The notes under the pieces: generated by a model
Told to the model about the DNA's origin: nothing
Seen by the model: only the letters and a program-made list of their open reading frames with translations
Databases searched by the model: none
Origin: CAZUFB01 sp964619775
GTDB taxonomy: Bacteria > Actinomycetota > Coriobacteriia > Coriobacteriales > UMGS124
Assembly (NCBI GenBank): GCA_964619775.1
Contig: CAZUFB010000081.1
Location: 1-8,613, forward strand
DNA: 8,613 nt
Direction: 5' to 3'
Program-made: the position numbers and the translations under genes
In this document: positions 1 to 6,331 of the stretch, piece after piece
How the letters are laid out: every line of letters starts with the position of its first letter
How positions within the stretch are numbered: position 1 is the stretch's first letter

Positions 1-1118
1 ATGGCGTCGTAGTTGGCCGACTCGTTGGCGATGCGCTCTCCGCGACGGTCGACCTTGAGGAACGGCTGGCTGCCCAGGTTGTGCTGGCCGGTACGGTAGA
101 AGCTGCCGGTCTCACCGTAGCCGGCGTCGACGCCCGGGGGCACCAGGCCGCGGTCGAAGAGCATCTCGGCCGGGTCGAGGTCCTTGGCGGCGCCCACCCA
201 CATGGCCGCCTTGATGCCCTGACCGCGGTTGGCGGGGCTGGCGTTGAGCGAGGTGGTGCACTGGACGGCGGTGGGGTTGAGGGCCTGCAGCATCTCGGCG
301 TTGGCCGCGTAACCGCCGGTTGCGAGCACGACGTTGGCAGCGTTAATTTGCACGTATCCGTCGGGTCCGTCGAAGATGGCGCCGGTGACGGGGCCGTCTT
401 CCTCGCGAATGAGTTTCACGAGCTCGTGGCTGTAACGGATCTGGTAGCCGTCCTCCTCGATAATCTGAGCCTGGATGGCGGTATGGCCAAGCGCACGGCC
501 GTCTTCGTCGACGAAGCCGTCGTTGGAGACGTGGTGGCACTCGGGCGGGATGTAGTAGATCGTGCCGCCGGCGCGGCCGTCGCCGCCGTTCTCCACGTCG
601 ACCGTCACGGTCGACTCGACGCCCGAATGCGCGGCATAGGTGTCGGACAACCACTCGACGAACTCGCCCGAGTAGTCGAGCCAGACCTTGCCGACGTGCT
701 GGTCGTTCTTGAACGAGGCGTAGCGCGACCACTCGTTGAGCCAGCGCATCTTGTCGACCTCGAGGCCGGCCTCCTCTTGGAAGCGCGAGTCGCAGGCGCC
801 AATGTCGGAGTGCGCGCTACCGAAGGTGGACATGCTTTCGCAGATAATGAAGTCCATGCCGCGCTCGGCGGCCGCCATGGCGGCGACCAGGCCCGAGCAG
901 CCGGCGCCTACAATGAGCGTCTCGGTCTCAAGGGTCTCGACGATGTCGGATTCGGCGATCTCGGGCGCAGTGCCGAGCCATGCGGGGGTCTCGGCGATGG
1001 CGGTCGCTTCGGCGGCCTCGTCGGCTCGGGCGACGGGTGCCAGCGCGGCGGCGCCCAGGGCGGCACCGCCCAGGGTCGCACCGGCGACGAAGCTGCGGCG
1101 GGAAACGCTCTGTTCCAT
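1..1118 (-). CDS. Tat-exported FAD-dependent reductase, fumarate reductase/flavocytochrome c flavoprotein family (partial, 3' end outside window)
   Basis: The frame is open from ATG at 1118 to the window edge, giving 372 codons with the C-terminal part missing. AAGGAG (1125-1130) lies 6 nt before the start. The N-terminus has a twin-arginine signal, SRRSFVAG at residues 6-13, then an Ala/Gly/Leu-rich stretch to about residue 32, so the folded flavoprotein should be exported to the cell surface. A dinucleotide-binding motif GAGCSG (71-76) and ATGGY (266-270) fit the FAD_binding_2 family. No CxxCH haem motif is visible, so electrons would come from a separate donor. Where fumarate reductases carry TGDG and then a KDMEYIQxHPT-like stretch, this protein has NRGQG (297-301) and DLDPAEMLFDRG (313-324), which suggests another substrate. 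Members of this family are greatly expanded in gut Coriobacteriia and often sit next to LuxR-type membrane regulators, as here. The family call is firm; the substrate is unknown. Confidence 0.9.
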   Translation of the reverse strand, partial: MEQSVSRRSFVAGATLGGAALGAAALAPVARADEAAEATAIAETPAWLGTAPEIAESDIVETLETETLIVGAGCSGLVAAMAAAERGMDFIICESMSTFGSAHSDIGACDSRFQEEAGLEVDKMRWLNEWSRYASFKNDQHVGKVWLDYSGEFVEWLSDTYAAHSGVESTVTVDVENGGDGRAGGTIYYIPPECHHVSNDGFVDEDGRALGHTAIQAQIIEEDGYQIRYSHELVKLIREEDGPVTGAIFDGPDGYVQINAANVVLATGGYAANAEMLQALNPTAVQCTTSLNASPANRGQGIKAAMWVGAAKDLDPAEMLFDRGLVPPGVDAGYGETGSFYRTGQHNLGSQPFLKVDRRGERIANESANYDA

Positions 1119-1183
1119 TGCGTGCTCCTTTTCATCGGATCCTTGCGCGATGGTCTGGTGGACCGTCGCGCACAACGCCGCCG

Positions 1184-1213
1184 ATGCTAGTGGACCGGCC
1201 GGGGCGGCGTCAT
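1184..1213 (-). promoter_or_regulatory. Predicted promoter of the flavoprotein gene
   Basis: Read on the minus strand, TAGCAT (1189 to 1184) is a plausible -10 box. ATGACG (1213 to 1208), 18 bp upstream, matches four of six -35 positions. That weak -35 lies inside the end of the nearer 25-bp repeat. This arrangement is typical of promoters that need an activator. The predicted transcript would have a leader of about 60 nt. It is inferred by eye. Confidence 0.45.
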
Positions 1214-1233
1214 CACGCCGTTGGTGTAACGCC
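1209..1233. repeat. 25-bp direct repeat, copy 1 (candidate regulator operator)
   Basis: This copy runs from GTCATCACG to GGTGTAACGCC and matches the copy at 1274-1298 at 24 of 25 positions (C versus T at the eleventh base). It lies in the divergent region between the flavoprotein and its LuxR-type neighbour and overlaps the predicted -35 of the flavoprotein gene. GGCGT at 1206-1210 is complementary to ACGCC at both 1215-1219 and 1229-1233, giving the site some dyad symmetry. Confidence 0.75.
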
Positions 1234-1273
1234 CCGTCCGGGCTTCGCACCCCAAGGCCGCGGCGGCGGTTCT

Positions 1274-1298
1274 GTCATCACGCTGTTGGTGTAACGCC
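1274..1298. repeat. 25-bp direct repeat, copy 2 (candidate regulator operator)
   Basis: This is the second copy, in the same orientation, starting 65 bp (about six helical turns) from copy 1, so both would face the same side of the DNA. It is bracketed by CGGCGGCG (1261-1268) and CGCCGCCG (1295-1302), an 8-bp inverted repeat. A similar GC-rich flank, GGCC followed by GGGCGGC or CGGCGGC, precedes both copies. Confidence 0.75.
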
Positions 1299-1347
1299 GC
1301 CGTTTGACAGGCGTTATGGGGCCGTTTGCGCATCGTACGGCCCGCTT

Positions 1348-1363
1348 GTGCCCGCCGGGGCAC
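1348..1363. other. Small inverted repeat in the divergent control region
   Basis: GTGCCC (1348-1353) and GGGCAC (1358-1363) are perfect complements around GCCG. No T-run follows on either strand, so it is unlikely to be a terminator. It lies between the direct repeats and the regulator's predicted -10 box and could be a further protein site or chance in GC-rich DNA. Confidence 0.3.
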
Positions 1364-1395
1364 TCCAGACGGGGCCGACTGACGGCGCGCTTCGC

Positions 1396-1401
1396 TATGA
1401 T
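1396..1401 (+). promoter_or_regulatory. Predicted -10 box of the LuxR-type regulator gene
   Basis: TATGAT is close to the consensus -10 and lies about 92 bp before the regulator ATG. No good -35 is found 16-18 bp upstream. A perfect TTGACA at 1304-1309, just beyond repeat copy 2, has no matching -10 at normal spacing. The promoter call is therefore tentative. Confidence 0.4.
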
Positions 1402-1492
1402 GGGAAGCGGGCAGCCGGCTTGCCGATGCCGTGCACCGCGCGGCTGGCGGGCGGTCCCTGTGGACTGTCGGACGCGCGAGGAGCGTGCCTGC

Positions 1493-2950
1493 ATGGGAAT
1501 CCTGTCGAAGCGCATTTCTTTGCGCGGCGTCGATCGGGGTGCGCTCGCGCCTACGGTTGGTTGTGCGCTGGCGCTGGCGACTGCGCTTGTGGCGTCGTCG
1601 CTTATCAACCGCCACGCGCTTGTGCCCGGGACGCTGGGCGGTCCGTTCGGCATGCTGTGCGCCGCGGTCGGCTACGGACTTTTGGCGTTGGCTTCCTACT
1701 ATCGTCCGCAGGCGCTCATGCACCGGGGTGCCTCGCTCGCGGCGGCTGTGGCGGCGTTCTCGTCGGGTGCCTTGATGCTCGCAGGGGCGGGGGAGGAACG
1801 GGGAGCCTTCGCGGTCGCAGGGGCCGTTCTCTATGAGCTTTCCTATGTGTGGATGATGTTCCTGTTTGTTTGCCGGATCGTCAGCCTCGACACGCTCAAG
1901 GCGGCGACCGTCGCGGTGGTGTGCGGGGTTATCCTGCGCCAGCTTGCGCTCCCGCTGTATTCCCTGCCCATGGGAAGCGCGGTTGCCCTGACGCTTGCCG
2001 CGGTGCTCTGCGCTGCCGTTATCGCGGGGCTGGCGTTGCTCGGATCGCCGCCGTTTGCCGTGCTGGCCCGCCGAGAGTCGCTCGAACAGCTCGAGCTGAC
2101 CAACCCGTTGTCGTCGCTGCGCCCGCCGGCGCTGCTGTTCGTCGGGGTGTTTGCCGTCTCGCTTACCTATGGGTTTGCATGCGCTTTCGGTGTGCCCGGG
2201 CTCGCAACGGGGCGCCTGGCCGTTGTGGTGCTGCTGTTCGCGCTGCTGTGGCTGTTGCTCGTCCAGCGCGAGGGGCAGGAGGACCGCCTGTTCTCGCTGT
2301 GCGTCCTGTTCATCATGGCGGGGCTGCTCGCCACCGCGCTCGTGATGGGCGGTGACAACTTCGCTGCGCACACCTTGCTCTTTCTGGGGTCGACCTGTTT
2401 CGACATCCTCTTGTGGCTGCTTATGTACAGTTTGGGCCGCCGCAATATCGTTGCCATGCTGCCCTGCTTCGGCGTTGCGCACGGCCTTGGGATGCTTGGC
2501 CGGTGCGCGGGTGACCTGCTCGGTGCCGCCGCCCTCGCCGTCGCCGACCCCTACCCGAGAGGGAGCCTGGCGGTGACCCTAGGGCTCGCACTGCTTTTCT
2601 TCGTGTTCGTGTGGCTCGGCTTCAGGCGGTTCAGCTTTACCGATGCCATCTGCGCGGTCGAGCGCATCGAGGCGCGCGGCGCGGCGGCCGAGGATTTCTC
2701 CGACGACCCTGCACCGCAGGCTACGCGACAGGAGCGTCAGGAACGCCGCCTGCGCGAGCTTGCCGAGGGTGCCTCGCTTACCGCGCGCGAGGTGGAGGTC
2801 TTCGAGCTGCTGGCCCGCGGCCGCAATGCTCGGTTCATCATGGACGAGCTGCACGTTACCCGCAACACGGCCAAGGCCCACATCGCGCACATCTACACCA
2901 AGCTCGGTGTGCATTCTCACCAGGAGCTGCTCTCCCTCGTCGAGGAATAG
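1493..2950 (+). CDS. Membrane-embedded LuxR-type transcriptional regulator (about 12 TM helices plus C-terminal HTH)
   Basis: The protein has 485 residues. ATG at 1493 is chosen because GAGGAG (1478-1483) lies 9 nt upstream; the frame is open back to a TTG at 1304, but that extension has no ribosome site. About 12 hydrophobic segments fill roughly residues 18-385. A charged linker follows, then a LuxR/GerE helix-turn-helix at about 428-485, with LTAREVEVFELLARG, the recognition-helix region VTRNTAKAHIAHIYTKLGV and the ending HQELLSLVEE. There is no receiver or autoinducer domain. Such transporter-like one-component regulators are widespread in Eggerthella and relatives, where several control adjacent reductase genes. 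Here the gene is divergent from the flavoprotein gene, and the intervening 25-bp repeats are its likely operators. It probably senses the reductase substrate at the membrane (inference); the ligand is unknown. Confidence 0.92.
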   Translation: MGILSKRISLRGVDRGALAPTVGCALALATALVASSLINRHALVPGTLGGPFGMLCAAVGYGLLALASYYRPQALMHRGASLAAAVAAFSSGALMLAGAGEERGAFAVAGAVLYELSYVWMMFLFVCRIVSLDTLKAATVAVVCGVILRQLALPLYSLPMGSAVALTLAAVLCAAVIAGLALLGSPPFAVLARRESLEQLELTNPLSSLRPPALLFVGVFAVSLTYGFACAFGVPGLATGRLAVVVLLFALLWLLLVQREGQEDRLFSLCVLFIMAGLLATALVMGGDNFAAHTLLFLGSTCFDILLWLLMYSLGRRNIVAMLPCFGVAHGLGMLGRCAGDLLGAAALAVADPYPRGSLAVTLGLALLFFVFVWLGFRRFSFTDAICAVERIEARGAAAEDFSDDPAPQATRQERQERRLRELAEGASLTAREVEVFELLARGRNARFIMDELHVTRNTAKAHIAHIYTKLGVHSHQELLSLVEE

Positions 2951-2995
2951 CTTGCAGATGCGCCGCGACCACTGCCCTCGTCCGCGCGGCACTTT

Positions 2996-3010
2996 CCCTG
3001 CAGGGTTTTT
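2996..3010 (+). terminator. Possible weak terminator after the LuxR-type gene
   Basis: CCCTGCAGGG (2996-3005) is a short palindrome followed directly by TTTTT (3006-3010). The stem is only 3 bp if four bases form the loop, so this is a weak intrinsic terminator at best. A second 6-bp inverted repeat, GCCGCG/CGCGGC (2962-2967 and 2985-2990), lies just upstream. Confidence 0.3.
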
Positions 3011-3053
3011 CGTCAGGCTTGTCGGCTGTGGGGATGTGGGGACCTCAGCGCCG

Positions 3054-3059
3054 TACAAT
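3054..3059 (+). promoter_or_regulatory. Predicted -10 box of the purC operon
   Basis: TACAAT matches five of six -10 positions and lies 85 bp before the purC GTG. No convincing -35 hexamer is seen at normal spacing. It is the only AT-rich hexamer of this quality in the 194-bp gap between the regulator and purC. Confidence 0.5.
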
Positions 3060-3144
3060 ACAACAAACCTGCCTATACCGGCGGCTCGGCTGGGCCGTGT
3101 ACCTACGGCGCCGCGCTGCGACGCTTGACGAGAGGAGAAGTGCC

Positions 3145-4029
3145 GTGTCCGAAGTTGCTCTGAGGCCCGATTCGCAAGGAAAGGTCCGCGACATCTACGA
3201 TCTGGGCGATCGGCTGCTCATCGTGGCCACCGACCGCATCAGCGCGTTCGACTACATCCTCAAGGACGAGATTCCCTGCAAGGGCGAGGTTCTGACACGC
3301 ATCTCCAAGTTCTGGTTCGAGAAGTTCGCCGACCTGGTGCCCAACCACATGCTCTCGTGCTCGGTGGACGACCTGCCCGAGCGCTTCGCCCCCTACGCCG
3401 GCTACCTGGCGGGCCGCAGCATGGTGGTCAAGAAGGCCGAGCCCATCCTTGTCGAATGCATCGTGCGCGGCTACCTCACCGGCAGCGGCAAGAAGACCTA
3501 CGACGCCGACGGCACCGTCTGCGGCATCAAGCTCCCCGAGGGCCTCACCGAGGCGTCCAAGCTCGCCGAGCCCATCTTCACGCCGTCCACCAAGGCCGCC
3601 GTCGGCGACCACGACGAGAACATCAGCTACGGGCAGCTCGTGGACCTGCAGGGCGCCGAGCTCGCCGAGCAGCTGCGCGACCTCTCGCTCAAGCTCTACA
3701 CCGCCGCGGCCGACTACGCCGCCACGCGCGGCATCATCATCGCCGACACCAAGTTCGAGTTCGGCTACATCGACGGCCGGGTGGCCCTCATCGACGAGTG
3801 CATCACGCCCGACTCGAGCCGCTTCTGGCCCGCCGCCGGCTACGAGGAGGGCAAGGTCCAGCCCAGCTACGACAAGCAGTTCGTGCGCGACTGGCTCAAG
3901 GCCAACTGGGATTTCGACGGCGAGCCCCCCGCACTGCCCGCCGACGTGGTCGAGAAGACCGCGGCGAAGTACCGCGAGGCCTACGAGATTCTGACCGGCG
4001 ACGACTTCGCACCCGAGGGGGCCTGCTAA
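3145..4029 (+). CDS. purC: Phosphoribosylaminoimidazole-succinocarboxamide synthase (SAICAR synthetase)
   Basis: This cytosolic enzyme of de novo purine synthesis joins CAIR and aspartate, using ATP, to make SAICAR. The protein has 294 residues, in the usual range for the longer single-domain form. GTG at 3145 is the start: AGGAG (3133-3137) lies 7 nt upstream and the protein then begins MSEVALRPDSQGKVRDIYD. Family signatures are complete: GKVRDIYD (12-19, nucleotide loop), DRISAFDY (30-37), ECIVRGYLTGSG (104-115), PIFTPSTKA (143-151), ADTKFEFG (200-207) and DECITPDSSRFW (217-228). No other purine gene is in the window, so purC is separated from the rest of the pathway here. Its stop codon abuts the next gene, which is probably co-transcribed. 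Codons are strongly biased to G/C at position three, fitting a well-expressed housekeeping gene. Confidence 0.97.
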   Translation: MSEVALRPDSQGKVRDIYDLGDRLLIVATDRISAFDYILKDEIPCKGEVLTRISKFWFEKFADLVPNHMLSCSVDDLPERFAPYAGYLAGRSMVVKKAEPILVECIVRGYLTGSGKKTYDADGTVCGIKLPEGLTEASKLAEPIFTPSTKAAVGDHDENISYGQLVDLQGAELAEQLRDLSLKLYTAAADYAATRGIIIADTKFEFGYIDGRVALIDECITPDSSRFWPAAGYEEGKVQPSYDKQFVRDWLKANWDFDGEPPALPADVVEKTAAKYREAYEILTGDDFAPEGAC

Positions 4030-4905
4030 ATGAGCCAGCGCAGTCCGCAGAACGAACGCTACACCGTCGAGCGCGAGGGCCGCGCGCCGGGTTCGACCCG
4101 CCCCAAGAGCGGGGCGGCCAAGCCGGCCAGCCGCGCCGCCGCCTCGGTGCGCATCGAGACCCCCAAGAGCAAGATGACCAAGCGCCAGAAGGCGATGGCC
4201 GAGGCGACCATGTCCAAGGAGGAGAAGAAGGCGCGGCGCGCGAAGGAGCGCGAGGTCGAAAACGCCGCCTATACCGCCACCACGGCGCTTACCAACAAGG
4301 ACGAGAAATACAAGAAGCTCCGCCGTATATGGTGGTGCCTGCTCATCGCCGCCGTGGCGTTCACCATCCTCTCGTGGGCGACGCTGGCGAGCGGCGTCGG
4401 CGGCGCCGTGCTGTCGACCGTCGTGCTCGTGCTGGCCTACATCGGCATCGTCGGCGCCCTCGTGATGGACTTCACGGTTATCCGCAAGCGCCGCAACGTG
4501 TTCCGCGACCGCGTGAACGCGATGACCCGCAAGCAGGTCGACCGCATCATCGAGGAGTCGTTCGCCGAAAAGCAGGCCGAGGACGCCGCCAAGAAAGCCC
4601 GCAAGGAGGCCAAGAAGGCCGGCAAGTCCGCCGCCGAGCAGGATGCCGCGGCCGAGGAGGCCCGCAAGGAGGCGCTTGCCCCGAGCAAGGCCAAGCATGC
4701 GGCCGAGGACGCCGCCGAAGCGGCCAAGAGCAAGAAGGGCAAGAAGGGTGCCGGTTCCGCCAAGGCGGGCGCGGCGCCCAAGGACGGCGCGAAGCCGGAT
4801 GCCGAGGCGGCCGACGGCGAGGCCGAGGACGCCGCCGAGGCTGCCCGCAAGGAGGCGGCCCGCAAGATCGCCCGCGAGTTCGCCGCGTCGAAGGGCCGGA
4901 TGTAG
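4030..4905 (+). CDS. Two-helix membrane protein with long Lys/Ala/Glu-rich termini, function unknown
   Basis: The protein has 291 residues. ATG at 4030 follows the purC stop with no gap; the GAGGGGG stretch near 4015-4021 can act as its ribosome site, so the two are probably translationally coupled. An N-terminal basic region (1-99) carries many Lys/Arg (for example KEEKKARRAKER, 63-74). Two membrane helices follow at about 100-119 and 127-147 with a Gly-rich turn between them. The positive segment IRKRRNVFRDR (151-161) comes next, and then a long Ala/Lys/Glu region that should form helix or coiled coil, including KKGKKGAGSAKAG. By charge, both ends would face the cytoplasm, giving a hairpin anchor. 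I do not recognise a family. The low-complexity tail resembles histone H1-like tails in composition only. The purC link may reflect shared expression, not shared function. Confidence 0.85.
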   Translation: MSQRSPQNERYTVEREGRAPGSTRPKSGAAKPASRAAASVRIETPKSKMTKRQKAMAEATMSKEEKKARRAKEREVENAAYTATTALTNKDEKYKKLRRIWWCLLIAAVAFTILSWATLASGVGGAVLSTVVLVLAYIGIVGALVMDFTVIRKRRNVFRDRVNAMTRKQVDRIIEESFAEKQAEDAAKKARKEAKKAGKSAAEQDAAAEEARKEALAPSKAKHAAEDAAEAAKSKKGKKGAGSAKAGAAPKDGAKPDAEAADGEAEDAAEAARKEAARKIAREFAASKGRM

Positions 4906-4925
4906 CGGGACGTCGGCCGCGCGCC

Positions 4926-4945
4926 GGCCAAGATAGGCCAAGATA
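4926..4945. repeat. Tandem 10-bp repeat (two copies)
   Basis: GGCCAAGATA occurs twice head to tail (4926-4935 and 4936-4945), followed by a degenerate third start, GACAAAG (4946-4952). It lies between the stop of the two-helix protein gene and the strong stem-loop. Confidence 0.6.
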
Positions 4946-4958
4946 GACAAAGCGCCGT

Positions 4959-5001
4959 GCGGGGCGGCGGGGCCGGCAACGGGACGGCCCCGCCGCCCCG
5001 C
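4959..5001. terminator. Very stable 17-bp stem-loop, possible terminator or mRNA 3'-end structure
   Basis: Bases 4959-4975 and 4985-5001 are perfect complements over 17 bp, nearly all G/C, around a 9-nt loop (GCAACGGGA). The structure begins 53 nt after the stop of the purC operon. No T-run follows on the plus strand, so it is not a textbook intrinsic terminator. It may stall polymerase, protect the transcript 3' end, or work with Rho. The structure is directly visible; the function is inferred. Confidence 0.65.
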
Positions 5002-5055
5002 TGCCGCTTGAAGGCGGGATGCCGGGGGGTGCATGCGCGGGGTGCCGAGGCGGTT

Positions 5056-5071
5056 GGCCGGCCCGCCGGCC
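5056..5071. other. Second small stem-loop in the 4906-5207 non-coding stretch
   Basis: GGCCGG (5056-5061) and CCGGCC (5066-5071) pair around CCCG. The 302-bp stretch between the two-helix protein gene and the 59-residue gene holds the tandem repeat, the 17-bp stem-loop, this hairpin and the candidate promoter near 5121. I see no gene or tRNA in it. Confidence 0.35.
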
Positions 5072-5120
5072 GTCGGCTGCAAACTTGTGCGCGAAGTGCC
5101 GTCCAAAACCGTCGCAAACG

Positions 5121-5131
5121 GGTAGACTACC
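5121..5131 (+). promoter_or_regulatory. Candidate -10 region and palindrome upstream of the small membrane protein gene
   Basis: GGTAGACTACC is a perfect 5-bp inverted repeat around a central A and contains TAGACT (5123-5128), a possible -10 box about 80 bp before the ATG at 5208. No clear -35 is found. The preceding CGGG context resembles TGGGTAGCAT ahead of the XRE gene (7377-7386). Confidence 0.35.
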
Positions 5132-5207
5132 TTACGCAGCGCATGAAACCTGTCAGGAAGCCCGGCCTTCGTTCGAGACGGTGCGGAAAACGAAAGGGGT
5201 ATGCTCT

Positions 5208-5387
5208 ATGACGATTTTCAACATGACGATTCCGGCCCCGCTGTTTTGGGCCATCGTGGTCGTGCTTGTCGTCGCCGTCGTCCTGGTCATCGCCCTGCCC
5301 GTGTACAAGGGGTACAAGAAGGAGATGGAGAAGCCGGCCAAGAAGGGTTCCGGCGCCAAAAAGTCCTCGGGTGCCAAGAAGAAGTAG
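5208..5387 (+). CDS. Small single-helix membrane protein with Lys-rich tail (59 aa), function unknown
   Basis: ATG at 5208 is preferred to the out-of-frame ATG at 5201 because AAAGGGG (5193-5199) lies 8 nt before it and the product has a coherent design. A short N-terminus (MTIFNMTIPAP) is followed by one strongly hydrophobic helix at about residues 12-31. A cytoplasmic tail, VYKGYKKEMEKPAKKGSGAK onwards, then ends in KKSSGAKKK. The tail is similar in composition to the KKGKKGAGSAKAG stretch of the two-helix protein encoded at 4030-4905. An intrinsic terminator follows, so it appears to be a single-gene transcript. I do not recognise a family. The clean start, ribosome site and terminator argue that it is a real gene. 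Confidence 0.75.
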   Translation: MTIFNMTIPAPLFWAIVVVLVVAVVLVIALPVYKGYKKEMEKPAKKGSGAKKSSGAKKK

Positions 5388-5448
5388 CGGGAAGGCCGCC
5401 GGAGACGCCTTTTGGTTTCTGCGGCGGGCACATCGGTTTTGAGGCAGG

Positions 5449-5481
5449 CGCCTGCGGCCAGAGCGGCCGCGGGCGTTTTTT
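5449..5481 (+). terminator. Rho-independent terminator after the small membrane protein gene
   Basis: CGCCTGCGGCC (5449-5459) pairs with GGCCGCGGGCG (5465-5475) over 11 bp with one T-G wobble, loop AGAGC, followed by TTTTTT (5476-5481). This is a standard intrinsic terminator for rightward transcripts. The convergent ddaH gene ends at 5522, but on the minus strand the stem has no following T-run. A 12-bp palindrome, GCAGGCGCCTGC (5444-5455), overlaps the left arm. Confidence 0.88.
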
Positions 5482-5521
5482 GTGCGCAGGCGGCCGCAGG
5501 CGGCGGGTCGCGGGGTGCTTT

Positions 5522-6331
5522 CTACACGGCGAACCGCAGGCTCAGGCAGCTCAGCCCGCCGTCGACCTTGCGGTACTCGGAGGTGTCGACCTCGATCGTC
5601 GGGTAGCCGGCTTCCCGGATGCGCGCGAGGACGGCGGGGTAGCCGGCCGGCACGAGGACGGTCCCGTTGACCCAGAGCGAGTTGGCGGCGTAGGCCTCTT
5701 CGGGCGGCACCTCGACGGTACGGAAACCGTCGAACAGCGGGTTGCCCGCAAACTCGCCGGACACCAGCAGCACACGCTCGCCGGCGGGGTTCTCGCCCAG
5801 GTAGTTGACGCCGGTCTTGAGGTGCAGCACGTGTTTGAGGGGCACCTCGACGCACGAAAGCCCCCAGCCGTCGAGGATCGCGGCGAACTGGCGGATGCCC
5901 TCGGCGTTGGTGCGCGCCGACCGGCCCACGTAGAAGCAATCGCCCACCATCATGACGTCGCCGCCCTCGAGGGTGCCCGGGGCCTCGATGCGCGCGATGC
6001 GGTCGGGGGCGAAGTAGCCGCGCAGCACGGGCTCCATCGCCGCGGCCTCGCCGTTGCGCGAGGCCGCGGCCGGGTTGTCGACGACGGCCCCGCGGCGCGT
6101 GACGACCGCGGTGTCCTCCACAAAGCACGCGTCGGGGAACTCCGGCAGCGCGTCGAGAACCTGGACCTGCAGGCCGCATGCCTCAAGCGCCGCCACATAG
6201 GCTTCGTGCTGCTCCAGAGCGCGGCGGAAGTCGGGTTTGCCGAGCTCGGGGGCCGAGGTGATGCCGTCGACGAGCGACGGGGCGGGACGGCGGACGATGG
6301 CGTGCGTAAACGCGGGTTCGGGCGCGGGCAT
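5522..6331 (-). CDS. ddaH: Dimethylarginine dimethylaminohydrolase (DDAH) family enzyme
   Basis: The protein has 269 residues, close to the 255-260 of known bacterial DDAHs. ATG at 6331 is chosen because GGAAGGA (minus strand, 6344-6338) lies 6 nt upstream; the frame runs on to an ATG at 6424, but that adds a Pro-rich stretch with no ribosome site. The family hydrolyses N-omega-methylated arginines to citrulline plus a methylamine through a covalent Cys intermediate. The expected residues are present: PDACFVED (66-73, substrate-binding acids), LEGGDVMMVGDCFYVGRSAR (121-140, catalytic Glu122 and nearby Asp125), LHLKTG (169-174, catalytic His170) and GGLSCLSL (258-265, nucleophile Cys262). The overall pattern matches Pseudomonas and Streptomyces DDAH. 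The enzyme is cytosolic and has no signal peptide. It stands alone, with no arginine deiminase pathway gene beside it. Another guanidine-modifying substrate in the amidinotransferase superfamily remains possible. Confidence 0.92.
   Translation of the reverse strand: MPAPEPAFTHAIVRRPAPSLVDGITSAPELGKPDFRRALEQHEAYVAALEACGLQVQVLDALPEFPDACFVEDTAVVTRRGAVVDNPAAASRNGEAAAMEPVLRGYFAPDRIARIEAPGTLEGGDVMMVGDCFYVGRSARTNAEGIRQFAAILDGWGLSCVEVPLKHVLHLKTGVNYLGENPAGERVLLVSGEFAGNPLFDGFRTVEVPPEEAYAANSLWVNGTVLVPAGYPAVLARIREAGYPTIEVDTSEYRKVDGGLSCLSLRFAV

Noticed and set aside
81..1190. Long plus-strand open frames (81-1190 and 736-1836) opposite the flavoprotein
   Set aside because: They are antisense shadows of the minus-strand gene, which has a Tat signal, FAD motifs and a ribosome site. 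The plus-strand translations are low-complexity Gly/Val/Ala/Arg sequence without recognisable domains.
1209..1298. The two 25-bp repeats as a CRISPR array
   Set aside because: There are only two copies, with a 40-bp GC-rich spacer and no cas gene nearby. Placement at a promoter fits operators better.
1304..1492. Upstream TTG start (1304) for the LuxR-type regulator
   Set aside because: It would add 63 residues that do not look like the family's N-terminus, and TTG has no ribosome site. ATG at 1493 has GAGGAG at 9 nt.
1187..2482. Minus-strand 431-residue frame rich in Arg, Gln and His
   Set aside because: It is antisense to the LuxR-type regulator, crosses the repeat region, and has the skewed composition of a shadow frame in GC-rich DNA.
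3103..5106. Minus-strand 667-residue frame opposite purC and the two-helix protein
   Set aside because: Both plus-strand genes have clear evidence; the antisense translation is Leu/Gly/Ala/Arg repetitive and has no motif.
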